Assembly (NCBI GenBank): GCA_947685225.1
Contig: CANTUV010000015.1
Location: 8,556,001-8,620,000 of the forward strand
Direction: 5' to 3'
DNA length: 64,000 nt
From: Garcia nutans
Lineage: Eukaryota > Streptophyta > Magnoliopsida > Malpighiales > Euphorbiaceae
Part shown: one piece after another, positions 21,432 to 32,515 of the stretch
How positions within the stretch are numbered: the stretch's first letter is position 1
Layout: the number at the start of each line of letters is the position of its first letter
Notes under the pieces: generated by a model
Databases searched by the model: none
What the model saw: only the letters and a program-made list of their open reading frames with translations
Told to the model about the DNA's origin: nothing
Translations under genes and position numbers: made by a program

Positions 21432-23130
21432 ATGGCTGGAAAAGGAGAAGAGACTAGCAAAGAAGGAGCTATGGCCGAAAGCTTGGCTAGGCTTAATGAG
21501 ACTTTGGCAGCAATGCTTGGTCGAATGGAGATGATGGATACTAGATTGCAAGAGAATGCAGCATGGCAAGCACAACAAATGCAACAAGTGCAACAAATTC
21601 AGCAAGTGCAACAAGGGCAGCCAGTCGCACATCCAAATCCCATAATACGAGCTAGAAGAGTGCTTAGGAGAGAAGGGCAAGGAAATCTTGAAGCCCCTAG
21701 AAGCAGCCGAAAGGGTAGAAGATGAAGATGAAGGTGGAAATCAACCTACCACTGATGGTGACCTTACTTCCATCAAGATGAAGATTCCTTCCTTTGAAGG
21801 GAAGAACAATGCAGAAGAGTTCATAGAATGGGAGAGGAAAGTTGAGCAGATTTTCGAATACCATAGCTACACCGAAGAGAAGAAATCAGTTTTGGCAGCC
21901 GTAGAGTTCAAAGGGTATGCTACCTTTTGGTGGGATCAATTGAAAGCTAATAGAAGAGGGAAAGGTATGAGGCCTATTCCTGAATGGTCAACCTTGAAAG
22001 AACTAATGAGAAGCAGATTTGTACCATCTCACTACATTCGAGATTTGTACAATCGACTAGCAAGACTAGTTCAAGGTGGAAGAAGTGTGAAAAAGTACCA
22101 CAAAGAGATGGAGATGATCATGGCTAGGGTAAATATTGATGAAGATTAAGACAAGAAGATGTCACGATTTCTTGGGGGATTGAATTTGAACATGGCCAAT
22201 GAATTGGAGATGTATGAATTCAACACAATGGAAGAGTTAGTTTAAAAGGCCATGAAGATAGAGAGAAGATTGAAGAATAAAGCTATTTCAAAAACTGGAT
22301 ACTCTAAAGCTAGTGGAAATTTTTCAAACTTCAAGGGTTCAAGTTCGAGTGGAGGTTCCTACAAAGGGGATTACAAGGGTTCTTTCCAAAAGAATTCTTC
22401 CTACAATCCTAATTTCAAGAAGCCGAATGATGGGGATGCAAAAACAGCCAAGGAAACAACTTCTAGACCTACTCCAAGTAGGGAAATTAAATGCTACAAG
22501 TGTTTGGGAAGTGGACACACTACTTCTCAATGTCCGAATAACAGGGTGATGATTGCTACCCATGAATGGAAAATTGAATCAGAATCTGAACATGAAGAAG
22601 AAGAGGAGGCCGAATGTGGTGATAGGGCCGAATATGATGAAGAGGCTTGGGAGAATCAAGTCTTGAATGCTGAACATGGACAGATGCTTGTTACTAGAAG
22701 AGCCTTGAATATTCAAGTCAAGGAAGAAGGCTTGGATCAAAGGGAGAATATTTTCCACTCTAGGTGTTTTGTGAATGGTAAGGTTTGTACACTTATCATT
22801 GATGGTGGAAGTTGTACCAATGCTGCTAGTACTACAATGGTGGATAAATTGGGGTTAGCTTGTTTTAAACATCCCAATCCTTACAAGTTGCAATGGTTCA
22901 ATGACGCTGGGGAAGTAAAAGTGTTGAAGCAAGTCAAGGAACCATTCTCCATTGGGTGGTATAAAGATGAGGTTTTGTGTGATGTAGTGCCAATGCAAGC
23001 TGGACATTTGCTATTAGGAAGACCATGGCAGCATGATAGAAGGGCACAATATGATGGCTTTTCTAATAAGTATACCTTTACTTATGAAGGAAAGAAGGTT
23101 GTTCTAGCACCATTATCACCTCAAAGAGGT
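21432..23130 (+). pseudogene. Family B gag-protease (B2)
   Basis: It starts at the ATG of MAGKGEETSKEG. The Gln-rich segment, gag core (EEFIEWERKVEQIFEYH, FWWDQLK, FVPSHYIRDLYNRL), CCHC knuckle (CYKCLGSGHTTSQC), Glu-rich spacer and protease (DGGSCTNAAST, LQWFND, FSIGWYKDE, LLLGRPWQHDRR) are all present. Lesions are an extra C near 21693, GAA-to-TAA near 22147, CAA-to-TAA near 22243 and an extra A near 23126. The catalytic motif reads D-G-G as in family A. Gag and PR would be released from one polyprotein. Confidence 0.85.
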
Positions 23131-26100
23131 ATATGAAGATCAAAAGAGGATGCTAGAGAGGGAGAAAGAAGTTGCGGCCAACATGAACTAAGGGGCTTCA
23201 AATTTGGCCAATGATGTTTCTTCAACACCCAAGGGTAATTCTAAGGGTAGGGAGAGAGAAAATAATAAAGTGAGTGAGTGCAGAAAGGGAAAAGAGGCCG
23301 AGAGTCAAAAAAAAGTAAGCAAACAAATAAATGGCCCATTGGTGAGAGAAAATAAGCATGGAGAAAAAGCAAAACATACTTTTTATGCAAGAGCAAGAGA
23401 GATAGATGTAGGGCAGCCTGTACTCATTATTATGTATAAAGAATCGTTACTTGCTGACAGTGAAGAATCTCTTGATTCTTTACCTTTTGGTTTTTTGTCT
23501 TTGTTGCAAGATTTTAAGGATGTGTTTCCTGAAGAGCTTCCTAGTGGGATTGAACATCAAATTGACTTCATACCCGGTTTTGCAATTCCAAACCGGCTAG
23601 CATATAGGAGCAATCCTATGGAGACAAAAGAGATGCAAAGACAAGTTGAAGAGCTTTTGGAGAAAGGCTTGGTTCGCGAGAGCCTTAGTCCTTATGCCGT
23701 TCCAGTCTTATTAGTACCCAAGAAAAATGGTTCTTGGAGGATGTGTGTTGATTGTAGGGCTGTGAACAAGATTACTGTAAAGTATAGACATCCCATTCCT
23801 AGACTTGATGACATGTTGGACGAATTGCATGGGGCGAGATATTTCACAAAGATTGATCTTATGAGTGGTTATCATCAAATTCGCATGAAGCCGGGAGATG
23901 AATGGAAGACTGCCTTCAAAACGAAATATGGTTTGAATGAATGGTTAGTTATGCCTTTTGGTTTATCTAATGCACCTAGTACTTTCATGAGATTAATGAA
24001 CCATGTTTTGAGAGCTTTTTTAGGTAAGTTTGTGGTAGTTTACTTTGATGATATTCTGATTTATAGCAAAACTGAGAAAAAACATGTTGAACATGTTAGG
24101 CAAGTGCTTGAAATCCTTAGGGAGCAAAACCTTTATGCTAAGCTTAAGAAGTGTTCTTTTTGTCTAGATAGGGTTGTTTTTCTTGGTTTTGTTGTAAGTA
24201 TGCAGGGAATTGAAGTTGATCAAGAGATGGCGAAAGCTATCCAAGAGTAGCCGAATCCTTCAAGTGTGACAGAAGTGACGAGTTTTCACGGATTGGCAAG
24301 CTTCTATAGGAGATTTGTCCATAATTTCTCTACATTGGCAGCCCCCTTGACTAGCATAATCAAGAAAGAAGTGGGATTCGTTTGGGGGCAAGGAGCAACA
24401 AGAAGCATTTGATGCTTTGAAAGAGAAGCTTTCTACTACACCCGTTTTAGCTTTACCTAACTTTGATTTCTACTTTTGAAATTGAATGTGATGCTTCTGG
24501 TGTAGGTATTGGAGCTGTTTTGATGCAAGAGAAGAAGCCCATTGCATACTTTAGTGAAAAGCTTAATGGAGCAAAGCTGAATTATTCAACTTATGACAAG
24601 GAGCTATATGCTTTGGTGAGAGCATTGGAAGTATGGGAGCATTATTTGCTGCCCAAGGAATTTGTGATCCATTCAGACCATGAATCATTGAAGCATTTGA
24701 GAGGGCAAGGCAAGTTGAATAAAAGACATGCAAAATGGGTTGTGAAGATTGAGAAGTTTCCTTATGTGATCAAATACAAGCAATGTAAAGACAATGTAGT
24801 GGTAGATGCACTTTGGCTTTACTTAATGTTTTGAGTACTAAATTGCTTGGATTTGAATGTATAAAGGACTTATATGTTGGTGATTCTGATTTTGGCAATG
24901 TTTATGATGCTTGCGAGCATGGTGCTTTTAATTCTTTCTATAGACATGATGGGTTTTGTTTAAGGGTTCAAAATTATGCATGCTTAGATGTTCTATGAGA
25001 GATTTGCTAGTATTAGAATCACATTGTGGGGGTTTGATGGGGGCATTTTGGAGTTGATAAGACTTTAGACATGAAGAATGAACACTTTTATTGGCCGAAT
25101 ATGAAAAGGGATGTAATTCGGATTTGTAAGGCTTGTTTGGCTTGTAGGCAAGCTAAGTCTAAGTCTATGCCTCATGGTTTGTATATGCCATTACCCGTTC
25201 CTAGTTCTCCTTGGATGGACATTAGTATGGACTTTGTTTTAGGATTACCAAGGACTAAGAGGGGGAGAGATAGCATATTTGTGGTTGTTGATAGGTTTAG
25301 TAAGATGGCACACTTTATCCCATGTCATAAGAGTGATGATGCTAGTTTAGTGGTCGAACTCTTCTTTAGGGAGGTGGTTCGAATTCATGGGATACCAAAA
25401 TCCATAGTTTCTGATAGAGACACCAAGTTTTTGTCTCACTTTTGGCATGTGCTTTGGGGAAAGTTAGGTACCAAGTTGTTATTTTCCACCACTTGTCATC
25501 CTCAAATGGATGGACAAACAGAAGTAGTAAACAGAACTTTAGGTACCATGTTGAGAGCTTTAGTGGGTAAGAATTTGAGTTCTTGGGAAGATTGTTTGCC
25601 ATTTATTGAGTTTGCTTATAATCGTGCTATTCATTCTTCTATAGGATATTAACCTTTTGAGCTTGTTTATGGTTTTAACCCTCTAACAGTTTTGGATCTT
25701 GTTTCTTTACCTTCTCATGAGCTTATTAGTTTAGATGGTGAGAAGAAAGCTAAATTGGTGAAAGAGATGCATGAGAAAGCAAGGGCGAATATTGAGAAAA
25801 GGAATAAGAGATATGCTGATTCTGCAAATAGAGGGAGACGTGAGATGAAGTTTCAAGTAGGAGATTGGGTTTGGGTGCATTTTCGAAAAGAGAGGTTTCC
25901 TAACCAAAGGAAGAACAAGTTGCAAGCTAGAGGAGATGGCCCATTCCAAGTGCTGGAGAAGATTAATGACAATGCCTACAAGATCGACTTACCAGGTACG
26001 TATAATGTTAGTGCTACTTTCAATGTAAGTGATCTTTCTCCTTTTGATGATGCAGATTTGAGGACAAATCTTTTTGAAGAGGGGGAGAATGATGCAAGAA

Positions 26101-26318
26101 AGGATCCCTTGAAGCTAGCAAGTGGACCAATCACTAGGAGCAAGGCAAAGAGATATCAAGCTAGCATGGCTTTGCATATTCAAGAAGAGATTTCCAAAGA
26201 GCTTCAAGAATTATCATTCAAGAAGATGGAGATGGAGCTGCAAGGAAGGCCTAAATATATCATGGATCTAGAAGCATGCAATGGAAGCCAAGAAGGAGCC
26301 TTTGAAGGCTATTTTTAA
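23131..26318 (+). pseudogene. Family B pol: linker, RT, RNase H, integrase (B2)
   Basis: Order: charged linker (NGPLVRENKHGEKAKHTFYARARE), RT with YFDD near 24042, RNase H (ECDASGVGIGAVLMQ, SDHESLKHLRG), IN zinc region, DDE core (MDFVLGLPRTKRG, IVSDRDTKF, DGQTEVVNRTLG) and the tail GDWVWVHFRKERFPNQRK. It reads through the PPT (AAGAGGGGGAGAA, 26077-26089) into the LTR, to a stop at 26318. Six or more lesions break it. Among them are a short deletion near 23550 that removes the GLPPLR part, TGG-to-TAG at 24248, frameshifts near 24385, 24465, 24825, 24990 and 25050, and TCA-to-TAA at 25651. That last stop is also in B4. The tail beyond 26250 differs from B4 and B5. Confidence 0.85.
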
Positions 26319-26967
26319 GCCTAGGCCGAAACTACCAAGGAAGAATCAAAGCTTGGTCAATCTTATTTCCATGCACATGCATGCACATTCATGGATGCAA
26401 GTTGGCCAAATTCCAAGGGAGTTTGTTGCACCCCTTGGCCAAATCTTCATAGTTAGTTAGAGAATATTTTTTTGTTATTTTGTGGTCCCCATCCTTTTAT
26501 TTTAATTAGTTAAGTTGTTTTGACTTTGTCAAATCCTATTCTTGTTGGGTTTTTTGAAGTGTTTTCCCATACAAGCCTAGGATCCTTCTAGAATGTTTTA
26601 GTCTTAATTTTCCATATGCAATTAGGAATTTTGTAACCCTTATTTAAGGGCACTATTAGGCCGAATTAGGGGACACCATCATTATTAAAAAATTTTGAAT
26701 TCTTCTACAAGTTCTTCTTGTGAATTTTCATGTGAGATAGATTAGAGTGGATTCTTTAATTCTTTCTTTGCTTCAAGAATTAGGTTTACTTATCAACGAG
26801 AGTTGTGGCGTTTTCCTTCTTCTTACCAACTAAATCCTTTAATCATAGTGAGTTCGCGTCTCTTTATAGGCGTTGGGTTCCTTAGGAGGTGATTATCAAG
26901 TTTCAAGGAGTTCTCTACCATTGTTATATGTTGGGTTTGCTGCCATCGTTGCTAAGGGTCCGCGTCA
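26090..26967 (+). repeat. Family B 3' LTR of B2
   Basis: It runs from TGATGCAAGAAAGG to GGTCCGCGTCA, 878 bp, and carries the last 75 or so pol codons. It matches the 5' LTR from 26300 onward with scattered substitutions and small indels. Confidence 0.9.
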
Positions 26968-26986
26968 CAGACCCTCGGACATATCA
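26968..26986 (-). repeat. 19-bp Cas LTR remnant
   Basis: CAGACCCTCGGACATATCA equals the complement of a Cas LTR start (TGATATGTCCGAGGGTCTG). It is wedged between the B2 3' LTR end and an inverted A LTR, and marks a lost TRIM. Confidence 0.7.
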
Positions 26987-26991
26987 TTCAA

Positions 26992-27764
26992 TGATGCGTA
27001 ACCCATGGATCAAATATTACATCTAGAACCCCACATACACATCTAGCATAGAATCTTAGAACTCAAAAACAAATCCTCCATACCAAACCCACAACTAACC
27101 TATAATTGAGAACTTGGGTGATTGGGATGAAGAAATGAATTGATTTAAACGCCACAAGTCAAACTTGATAAGTTAGAACCAATTCTTCATGCAATAAGAA
27201 TAAGAAGAAAACCTTTCAAACTTGAAAACTCAGCAATTACATTCAACAATCTGAAAATTTGCAGTCACCCTCTTAAGTTCTTTTTCCCATCCCTATATAG
27301 TTGAAAAAGAAGAACTAATGGTTTAAAAGTCTAGGTTTACATATATCTAGTCACAATAGCATTAATTGTTCATCCACATCAATAATATACTCTAAATTAC
27401 CGCCCATAATTCTGACAACATTGATGGGCAGATTCTACATGCATTTTGGTGTTGGTTCACATGTGTCTAGTCACACTAGCACTAAACCACATCAATATTA
27501 TATTCCAAATTCGTGCTAATGCCCATCACCATACTTATGGGCAGATTCTTCATGCTTCTTGGTGAGTTTTTGACTTCCTGTTCATGATCCATCATTTTTA
27601 GTACAAGTTGGTCTCCCTCTTCATTAATCCACCTTTGAATGATGTGTTGGAATACATGCTGGAGTTTCTTTGATTGTGATCTTGTGGTTGGTCCACTTGG
27701 CATATCATCAACATATTTGCTGCCATGTGTAGATTCATCAAGCTTGCTTATAGTTTCCTCATCA
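26992..27764 (-). repeat. Family A 3' LTR of A4
   Basis: The complement runs from TGATGAGGAAAC (27764) to ACGCATCA (26992), 773 bp, with the PPT at 27765-27778. No matching target duplication is found because the other end of A4 is lost. Confidence 0.9.
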
Positions 27765-28245
27765 TTCCCTCCTTGCTCAAAATGATTTGTCCTCAAATCT
27801 GAACCTACATCAAAATGAGAAAGATCACTAACATTGAAAGTTGCAGAAACATTATACTCACCTGGGAGATCGATTTTGTTGGCATTGTCATTGATTCATT
27901 CTAAAACTTGGAATGGACCATCTCCCCTTGCATCCAACTTTGATTTTCTTTGTTTAGGAAATCTTTCCTTCCTCATATGAACCCATACCCAATCACCAGG
28001 TTGGAAAATCACATGTTTCCTTCTTCTATTTGCATTATGGGCAAATGATTCATATTTCTTCTCAAGATGAGCTCGTGCCTTCTCATGTATCTTCTTAACC
28101 AACTCTGCTTTCTTTTCACCATCTAAGTTAGTTATTTCATTTAATGGCAAAGGAAACAGATCAAGTGGTGTAAGCGGATTAAAACCATAAACAATCTCAA
28201 ATGAGTCCTCCACTATGTGCCTCACACACAAGCAATTCCCTTAAT
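27482..28245 (-). pseudogene. Family A integrase tail (A4)
   Basis: The frame reads FEIVYGFNPLTPLDLFPLPLNEI, then FQPGDWVWVHMRKERFPKQRK and GDGPFQVLE with a stop. After that come INDNAN.IDLPGEY and FEQGGNDEE, and the pol tail inside the LTR ends at 27482. At about 28240 the sequence jumps from the end of the IN zinc region (after GGL) to FEIVYG, so the whole DDE core has been deleted. Confidence 0.8.
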
Positions 28246-29890
28246 GAGCAACTAGGCATGCATAATCTTCCATCCTTAAACAAGTACCCATCATGCCTAT
28301 AAAACTTCTGAAATGCAGAATGCTCACATGCTTTTTAAACATTTGCAAAGTCAACATCATTGGCAGACATATCCTTAATTTGCTCAAAGCCTAGTAACTT
28401 AGAACTAAGAGTCGAGATTAAGGAATACCTTCTTGAAAGTGCATCTGCTACTACATTGTCTTTGCCACGCTTATACTTTATCACATATGGAAATGGCTCA
28501 ATGAACTCTATCCACTTTCCATGTTTTCTGTTCAGCTTGGTTTGCCCCTTTAGATGCTTTAATGATTCATGATCTGTATGAATAACAAACTCTTTAGGCA
28601 ATAAGTAATGTTGCCAAACTTGTAAAGCTCTTACCAAAGCATACAACTCCTTGTCATAAGTGGAATAATTTAATAGTGCATCATGAAGCTTCTCACTAAA
28701 ATATGCAATTGGTTTCCCTTCTTGCATACCTATGCCCACACCTGAAGCATCACACTCTAATTCGAAGGTCTTATCAAAATCTGGTAAAGCAAGAATTGGA
28801 GCAGTAGTTAACCTTTCTTTCAACAAATTGAATGCCTTTTCATGAATTTTAGACCAATTAAACTTTATATCTTTTTTTACCAATTCATTTAATGGTGCAG
28901 CAATTGAACTAAAATTTTTAACAAACCTTCTATAGAAACTAGCCAAACCATGAAAACTTCTTACCTCGCTCACTGTTTTAGGAGCTGGCCAATCTCTTGT
29001 TGCCTTTACCTTTTCATCATCAACCTCAATTCCTTGTGCACTAATTGTAAAACCTAAGAATATGATTTTATCACTACAAAACATGCACTTTTTCAAGTTG
29101 GCATACAATTCTTCCTTTCTCAAAACATCAAGAACAGCCCTAATATGTTCTACATGTTCATCTACTGATTTGTTATAAATGAGTATGTCATCAAAATATA
29201 CAACAACAAATTTACCAAGGTATGCACGCAAAACATGGTTCATTAATCTCATGAATGTACTAGGTGCATTAGATAAGCCAAATGGCATAACTAGCCACTC
29301 ATAAAGACCATATTTTGTTTTGAATGCAGTTTTCCACTCATCTCCTTCTTTCATCCTAATTTGATGGTAACCACTTTTCAAATCAATCTTAGTAAATATG
29401 CAAGAACCACTCAACTCATCAAGCATATCATTAAGTCTAGGAATTGGATGTCTATACTTCACCGTGATTTTATTGATTGCTCAGCAGTCCACACACATTC
29501 TCCATGATCCATCTTTCTTTGGGAGTAATAACACCGGAACAGCACATGGACTAAGACTTTCACGCACATGTCCCTTTGCTAGCAATTCCTCCACTTGCCT
29601 TTGAAGTTCCTTGGTTTCCTTCGGATTACTTCTATAAGCTGGTTGATTAGGAATTGTTGAGCCCGGAATGAAGTCAATTTGATGCTCAATCCCTCTTAAA
29701 GGTGGTAAACCTTTAGGTACATCTTCTGGAAAAACATCTCTAAATTCCTGTAAAAGAGAACTAACACAACTAGGCAAAGGGTTATCAAGGTCAGATGTAG
29801 AAATCAAGGTCTCTTTGTACCTAAGTACAATCAGACTTCTTTTCTCACAAAAAGCATTTCTTAACTCTTTTTCTTTTGCATAGAAAAACT
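28246..29890 (-). pseudogene. Family A linker, RT, RNase H and IN start (A4)
   Basis: The frame contains the linker, RT (VPVLLLPKKDG, KIDLKSGYHQIRM, YFDD near 29200), the thumb, RNase H (ECDASGVGIG, HTDHESLKHLKG), ADALSRRYSLIS and the start of IN (FYRHDGYLFK, then CMPSCSLREL). A CGA-to-TGA stop at 29478-29480 breaks RT after MCVDC. A few codons near 28728 (AVL before MQEGK) are missing. RT and RH are otherwise the best preserved of family A. Confidence 0.85.
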
Positions 29891-30615
29891 CACTTTTATT
29901 CTCTCCCTTTCTCTTTTTCTCTCACCGATGGGCCATTTTTATCGTTCTTTTTCTCACACTTGGCCTCTTGTACTCCATTTTTATTTGTTTTACTCTCACC
30001 ACCAGAATTCCTTTCAAATGATCTCAAAATCTTTACTTGATCTTCATACACTTGTTTAGTTGACAATGGAGCAAGAGTGAAATTTAAACCATTTAGGTTG
30101 AAAGAATAATGATTCTTAAAGCCATCATGAAAAGCCTTTCTATCAAACTGCCATGGACGACCAAGGAGGATATGGCTAGCATGCATAGGCACAACATCAC
30201 AGCAAACTTCATCTTTGTATCTCCCAACTGCAAAAGAGAACAGAACCTGCTTTGTTACCCTCACCTCTCCACAATCATTCAACCATTGCAGCTTGTAAGG
30301 GCTAGGATGTTTTGTGCATGCTAACCCTAATTTATCTACAAAATTGGTACTAGCAACATTTGCACAACTACCCCCATCAATGATCATGCTGCACACTTTT
30401 CCATTCACAATGCAACGAGTATGGAAAATGTTCTCTCTTTGATTACTTTCTTCATCTTTAATTTGCATGTTTAAAGCTCTTCTAATAACCAAAGATTCAC
30501 CATGGGCAGGATATTCAATAATATGTTCAATTTCCTCTAATGGTGGCATGCTATCATTATCATCATCACTTTCATGTTCACTAGCACTATCAATTTTACC
30601 ATTATCTCGTATCAA
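29891..30615 (-). pseudogene. Family A protease and linker (A4), 5'-truncated
   Basis: Open frame with the acidic spacer (SMPPLEEIEHIIEYPAHG), protease (DGGSCANVAST, LQWLNDCGEVRVTKQVLFSFAVGRYKDE, HILLGRPWQFDRK) and linker. It is undamaged from about 30610 to 29896. Upstream gag is gone: at about 30615 it meets a short stretch of unknown origin and then Cas internal sequence. Confidence 0.85.
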
Positions 30616-30654
30616 TTTCTTCATCTTCAATTTACATGTCCCACTGCTCCAGGT

Positions 30655-31485
30655 TGATGAGGATCTGATTGCTAGCATACAACACCAAGGACCTGTTACT
30701 CGATCAATGGCAAGAAAACTTCAAGGATTAGTTTCCAAACATCTATATGTTCTCAATACAATTGGAACGTTAAGACTTGAAGAAAATAAGAGCAAAGAAG
30801 TTGTTTGGTTGCATGTGTCCAAATTGCAATCTACCCAAGAGGCCAATTGACCCAAAGGAGTTAGAATACATATTGGCATCCATCATTATACCTTTGGGAG
30901 CTAAATACATACCATTCACGTTCCATTGGATGTCCATATATTAAGAGTGGCTGAAATTCACATTGGGAGTCAAAGATGCCTTTTAAAAGCTAGTGGGAGA
31001 CAAGCTATATGGCTGCCCATGCCTTTTAAAAGCTAGTGGGAGACAAGCTATATGGCTGCCCAATTTGTTTTATGTAACCACATTATTATATTTGTATTTT
31101 TCCATCATTTCACTTGTTTTATGCTTTCTTTAAGTCTTTAAAAACATATGTAATGGCAGATTTTGAACTTAATGAATATTCTGAGTTTTCTCTCCATTTT
31201 TGAGAGCTTTGAGAGGTTTTTAGCCTTCTTTTGAGTTCTTGTTAGAACTTGCACGAATTTCTTGCAAAAATAACCAAGTTTGCTAGGTCTTAACTTATAT
31301 TCAAGGTTTTTCCTTCACAAGTTGGGGTTGGGTCTTGAATCTTTGGTTTCCAGCCATATAGCTTCAGTTTTACATCACAAGTTGGTGTTGGGTTGAAGGT
31401 ACTGGTTGGTGTTCTTATGTTTTGGAGACGATCCGTAGCTTGAGCTTCCTTAGGAATTAAATCCCAGCAAGGCAGGCTCACATCA
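30655..31485 (+). mobile_element. Solo LTR of family C inside Cas3
   Basis: The 831 bp run from TGATGAGGATCTG to GGCTCACATCA, flanked by the 5-bp target duplication CAGGT (30650-30654 and 31486-31490). This is the product of recombination between the two LTRs of a former C element. It begins with pol tail codons (LIASIQHQGPVTRSMARKLQGL, stop near 30849). It has the same length as the 5' LTR of C at 48433-49263. Confidence 0.92.
30978..31062 (+). repeat. 43-bp tandem repeat, two copies, in C solo LTR
   Basis: Two units begin GCCTTTTAAAAGCTAGTGGG at 30978 and 31021. The same repeat has three copies in the 3' LTR of C and two in its 5' LTR. Confidence 0.9.
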
Positions 31486-31663
31486 CAGGTTCAAGGACGA
31501 ACCTCCTTAAAGAGGGAGGGAATGATATGTCCGAGGGTCTGGAGGGTTGTGGATCAGATTCGACAAAAGGTGGCGGTGAGCCCATGTTTGATCCAAATAA
31601 AGGAAATGGGTGCGCCTCTGCTGACAGCTTAAGCTTTTGGTAGAAATGGTTAGCGTTCTTCCG

Positions 31664-31846
31664 GTTAAGCGTGCTGGTGCAGGGTCAGTACCAGGATGGG
31701 TGACCTTTTGGAAAGTGCTTGGCCTAGCCGTTTTGGTGCAGGGTCAGTACTAGGAGGGGTGAACTTCTGGGAAGTGCTTGGCCTAGCCGTGCTTGTGCAG
31801 GGTCAGTACCAGAATGGGCTGGGAAGTGCTTGGCCCGGCCGTATCA
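31664..31846 (+). repeat. 5S-derived module, three 59-bp units (Cas3)
   Basis: GTTAAGC lies at 31664-31670 and units start at 31671, 31730 and 31789. The third has a short internal deletion (AGAATGGGCTGGG). Confidence 0.7.
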
Positions 31847-31918
31847 TTAGGGTTAGCATGCATAAAACATCCTTGTCCCTACATGCTGCAATGGTTGAAT
31901 GATTGTGGAGAGGTGAGG
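31847..31918 (+). pseudogene. Family A protease fragment left of D (A5)
   Basis: 72 bp read LGLAC.KHP...LQWLNDCGEVR. The gene continues at 35102 after element D with VTKQVLFSFAIGRYKDE. TGAGG (31914-31918) is the left target duplication of D. Confidence 0.85.
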
Positions 31919-32515
31919 TGATACGGAACCTCCAAGAATAAGCCTGAGAACCCCTTAATTTGGAACCCCCACAGCATTAACTTAAAAACCCCTAGTCGAA
32001 TTCGGTACAACCCCCAAGGATTAGGTTAGATTTCAGATTACCTTGAATTGATCAAAGATCCAAGATTTCGAAACAAGTCAGTTCCTAAATCCCAGATTCG
32101 AAACACTCCACAAGAAAGTTGATCAAACTACTTGAATGTTTCTGAAGCATGTATTCAAGCAAGAACACAAAGATAAAAGCAATTCGGCTTTAGGTTAATT
32201 AATTCGTTCAAAACTTCAAAACTAAGATGGCTATCCATTTTTACATCAATATTCGGTTTAAATACCCTTTACTCATTCCTAGACCATGAAGGAAAATAAT
32301 AAAAATAGCCCTAAAAGTGTTTGGGGCGGATTGGGCTTAAAACAGGCCCAAAAACACATTAAAATAACAAGTTCAGCTAATTATTTAACTATAAATAAGC
32401 CCAACTAGTGACTTGAGCCAAATATGCTCCAATTTGCATCCTTGATCAGCCATATCGTGCAGCTTCAGCTCCTCTTCAACAAAATGTTGCATGTAGCCTT
32501 GTAACGTCTCTATCA
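31919..32515 (-). repeat. 3' LTR of D
   Basis: On the minus strand it runs from TGATAGAGACGTTAC to CCGTATCA. It contains the last 43 codons of the D ORF, as in the CRM-like families. Confidence 0.92.

Larger units (their letters stand above)
19713..26967 (+). mobile_element. B2: full-length but inactivated family B element
   Basis: It comprises a 5'-truncated 5' LTR (19713-20381), PBS, leader, gag-PR, RT-RH, IN and a complete 3' LTR (26090-26967). The missing first 210 bp of the 5' LTR are explained if B1 sits in it. No target duplication remains: the left flank is B1 and the right flank is a 19 bp Cas remnant. It has many stops and frameshifts, listed under the coding entries. Confidence 0.9.
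30616..31846 (+). mobile_element. Cas3: Cassandra-like TRIM split by a solo LTR, 5' LTR lost
   Basis: The internal stretch GTCCCACTGCTCCAGGT (30638-30654) resumes at 31486 as CAGGTTCAAGGACGAACC after a family C solo LTR. The PPT AAAGAGGGAGGGAA then leads to the 3' LTR at 31523-31846 (324 bp). About 20 bp at 30616-30637 are unassigned. The left flank is A4 (minus) and the right flank A5 (plus), so the 5' LTR and PBS went in a rearrangement. Confidence 0.8.
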
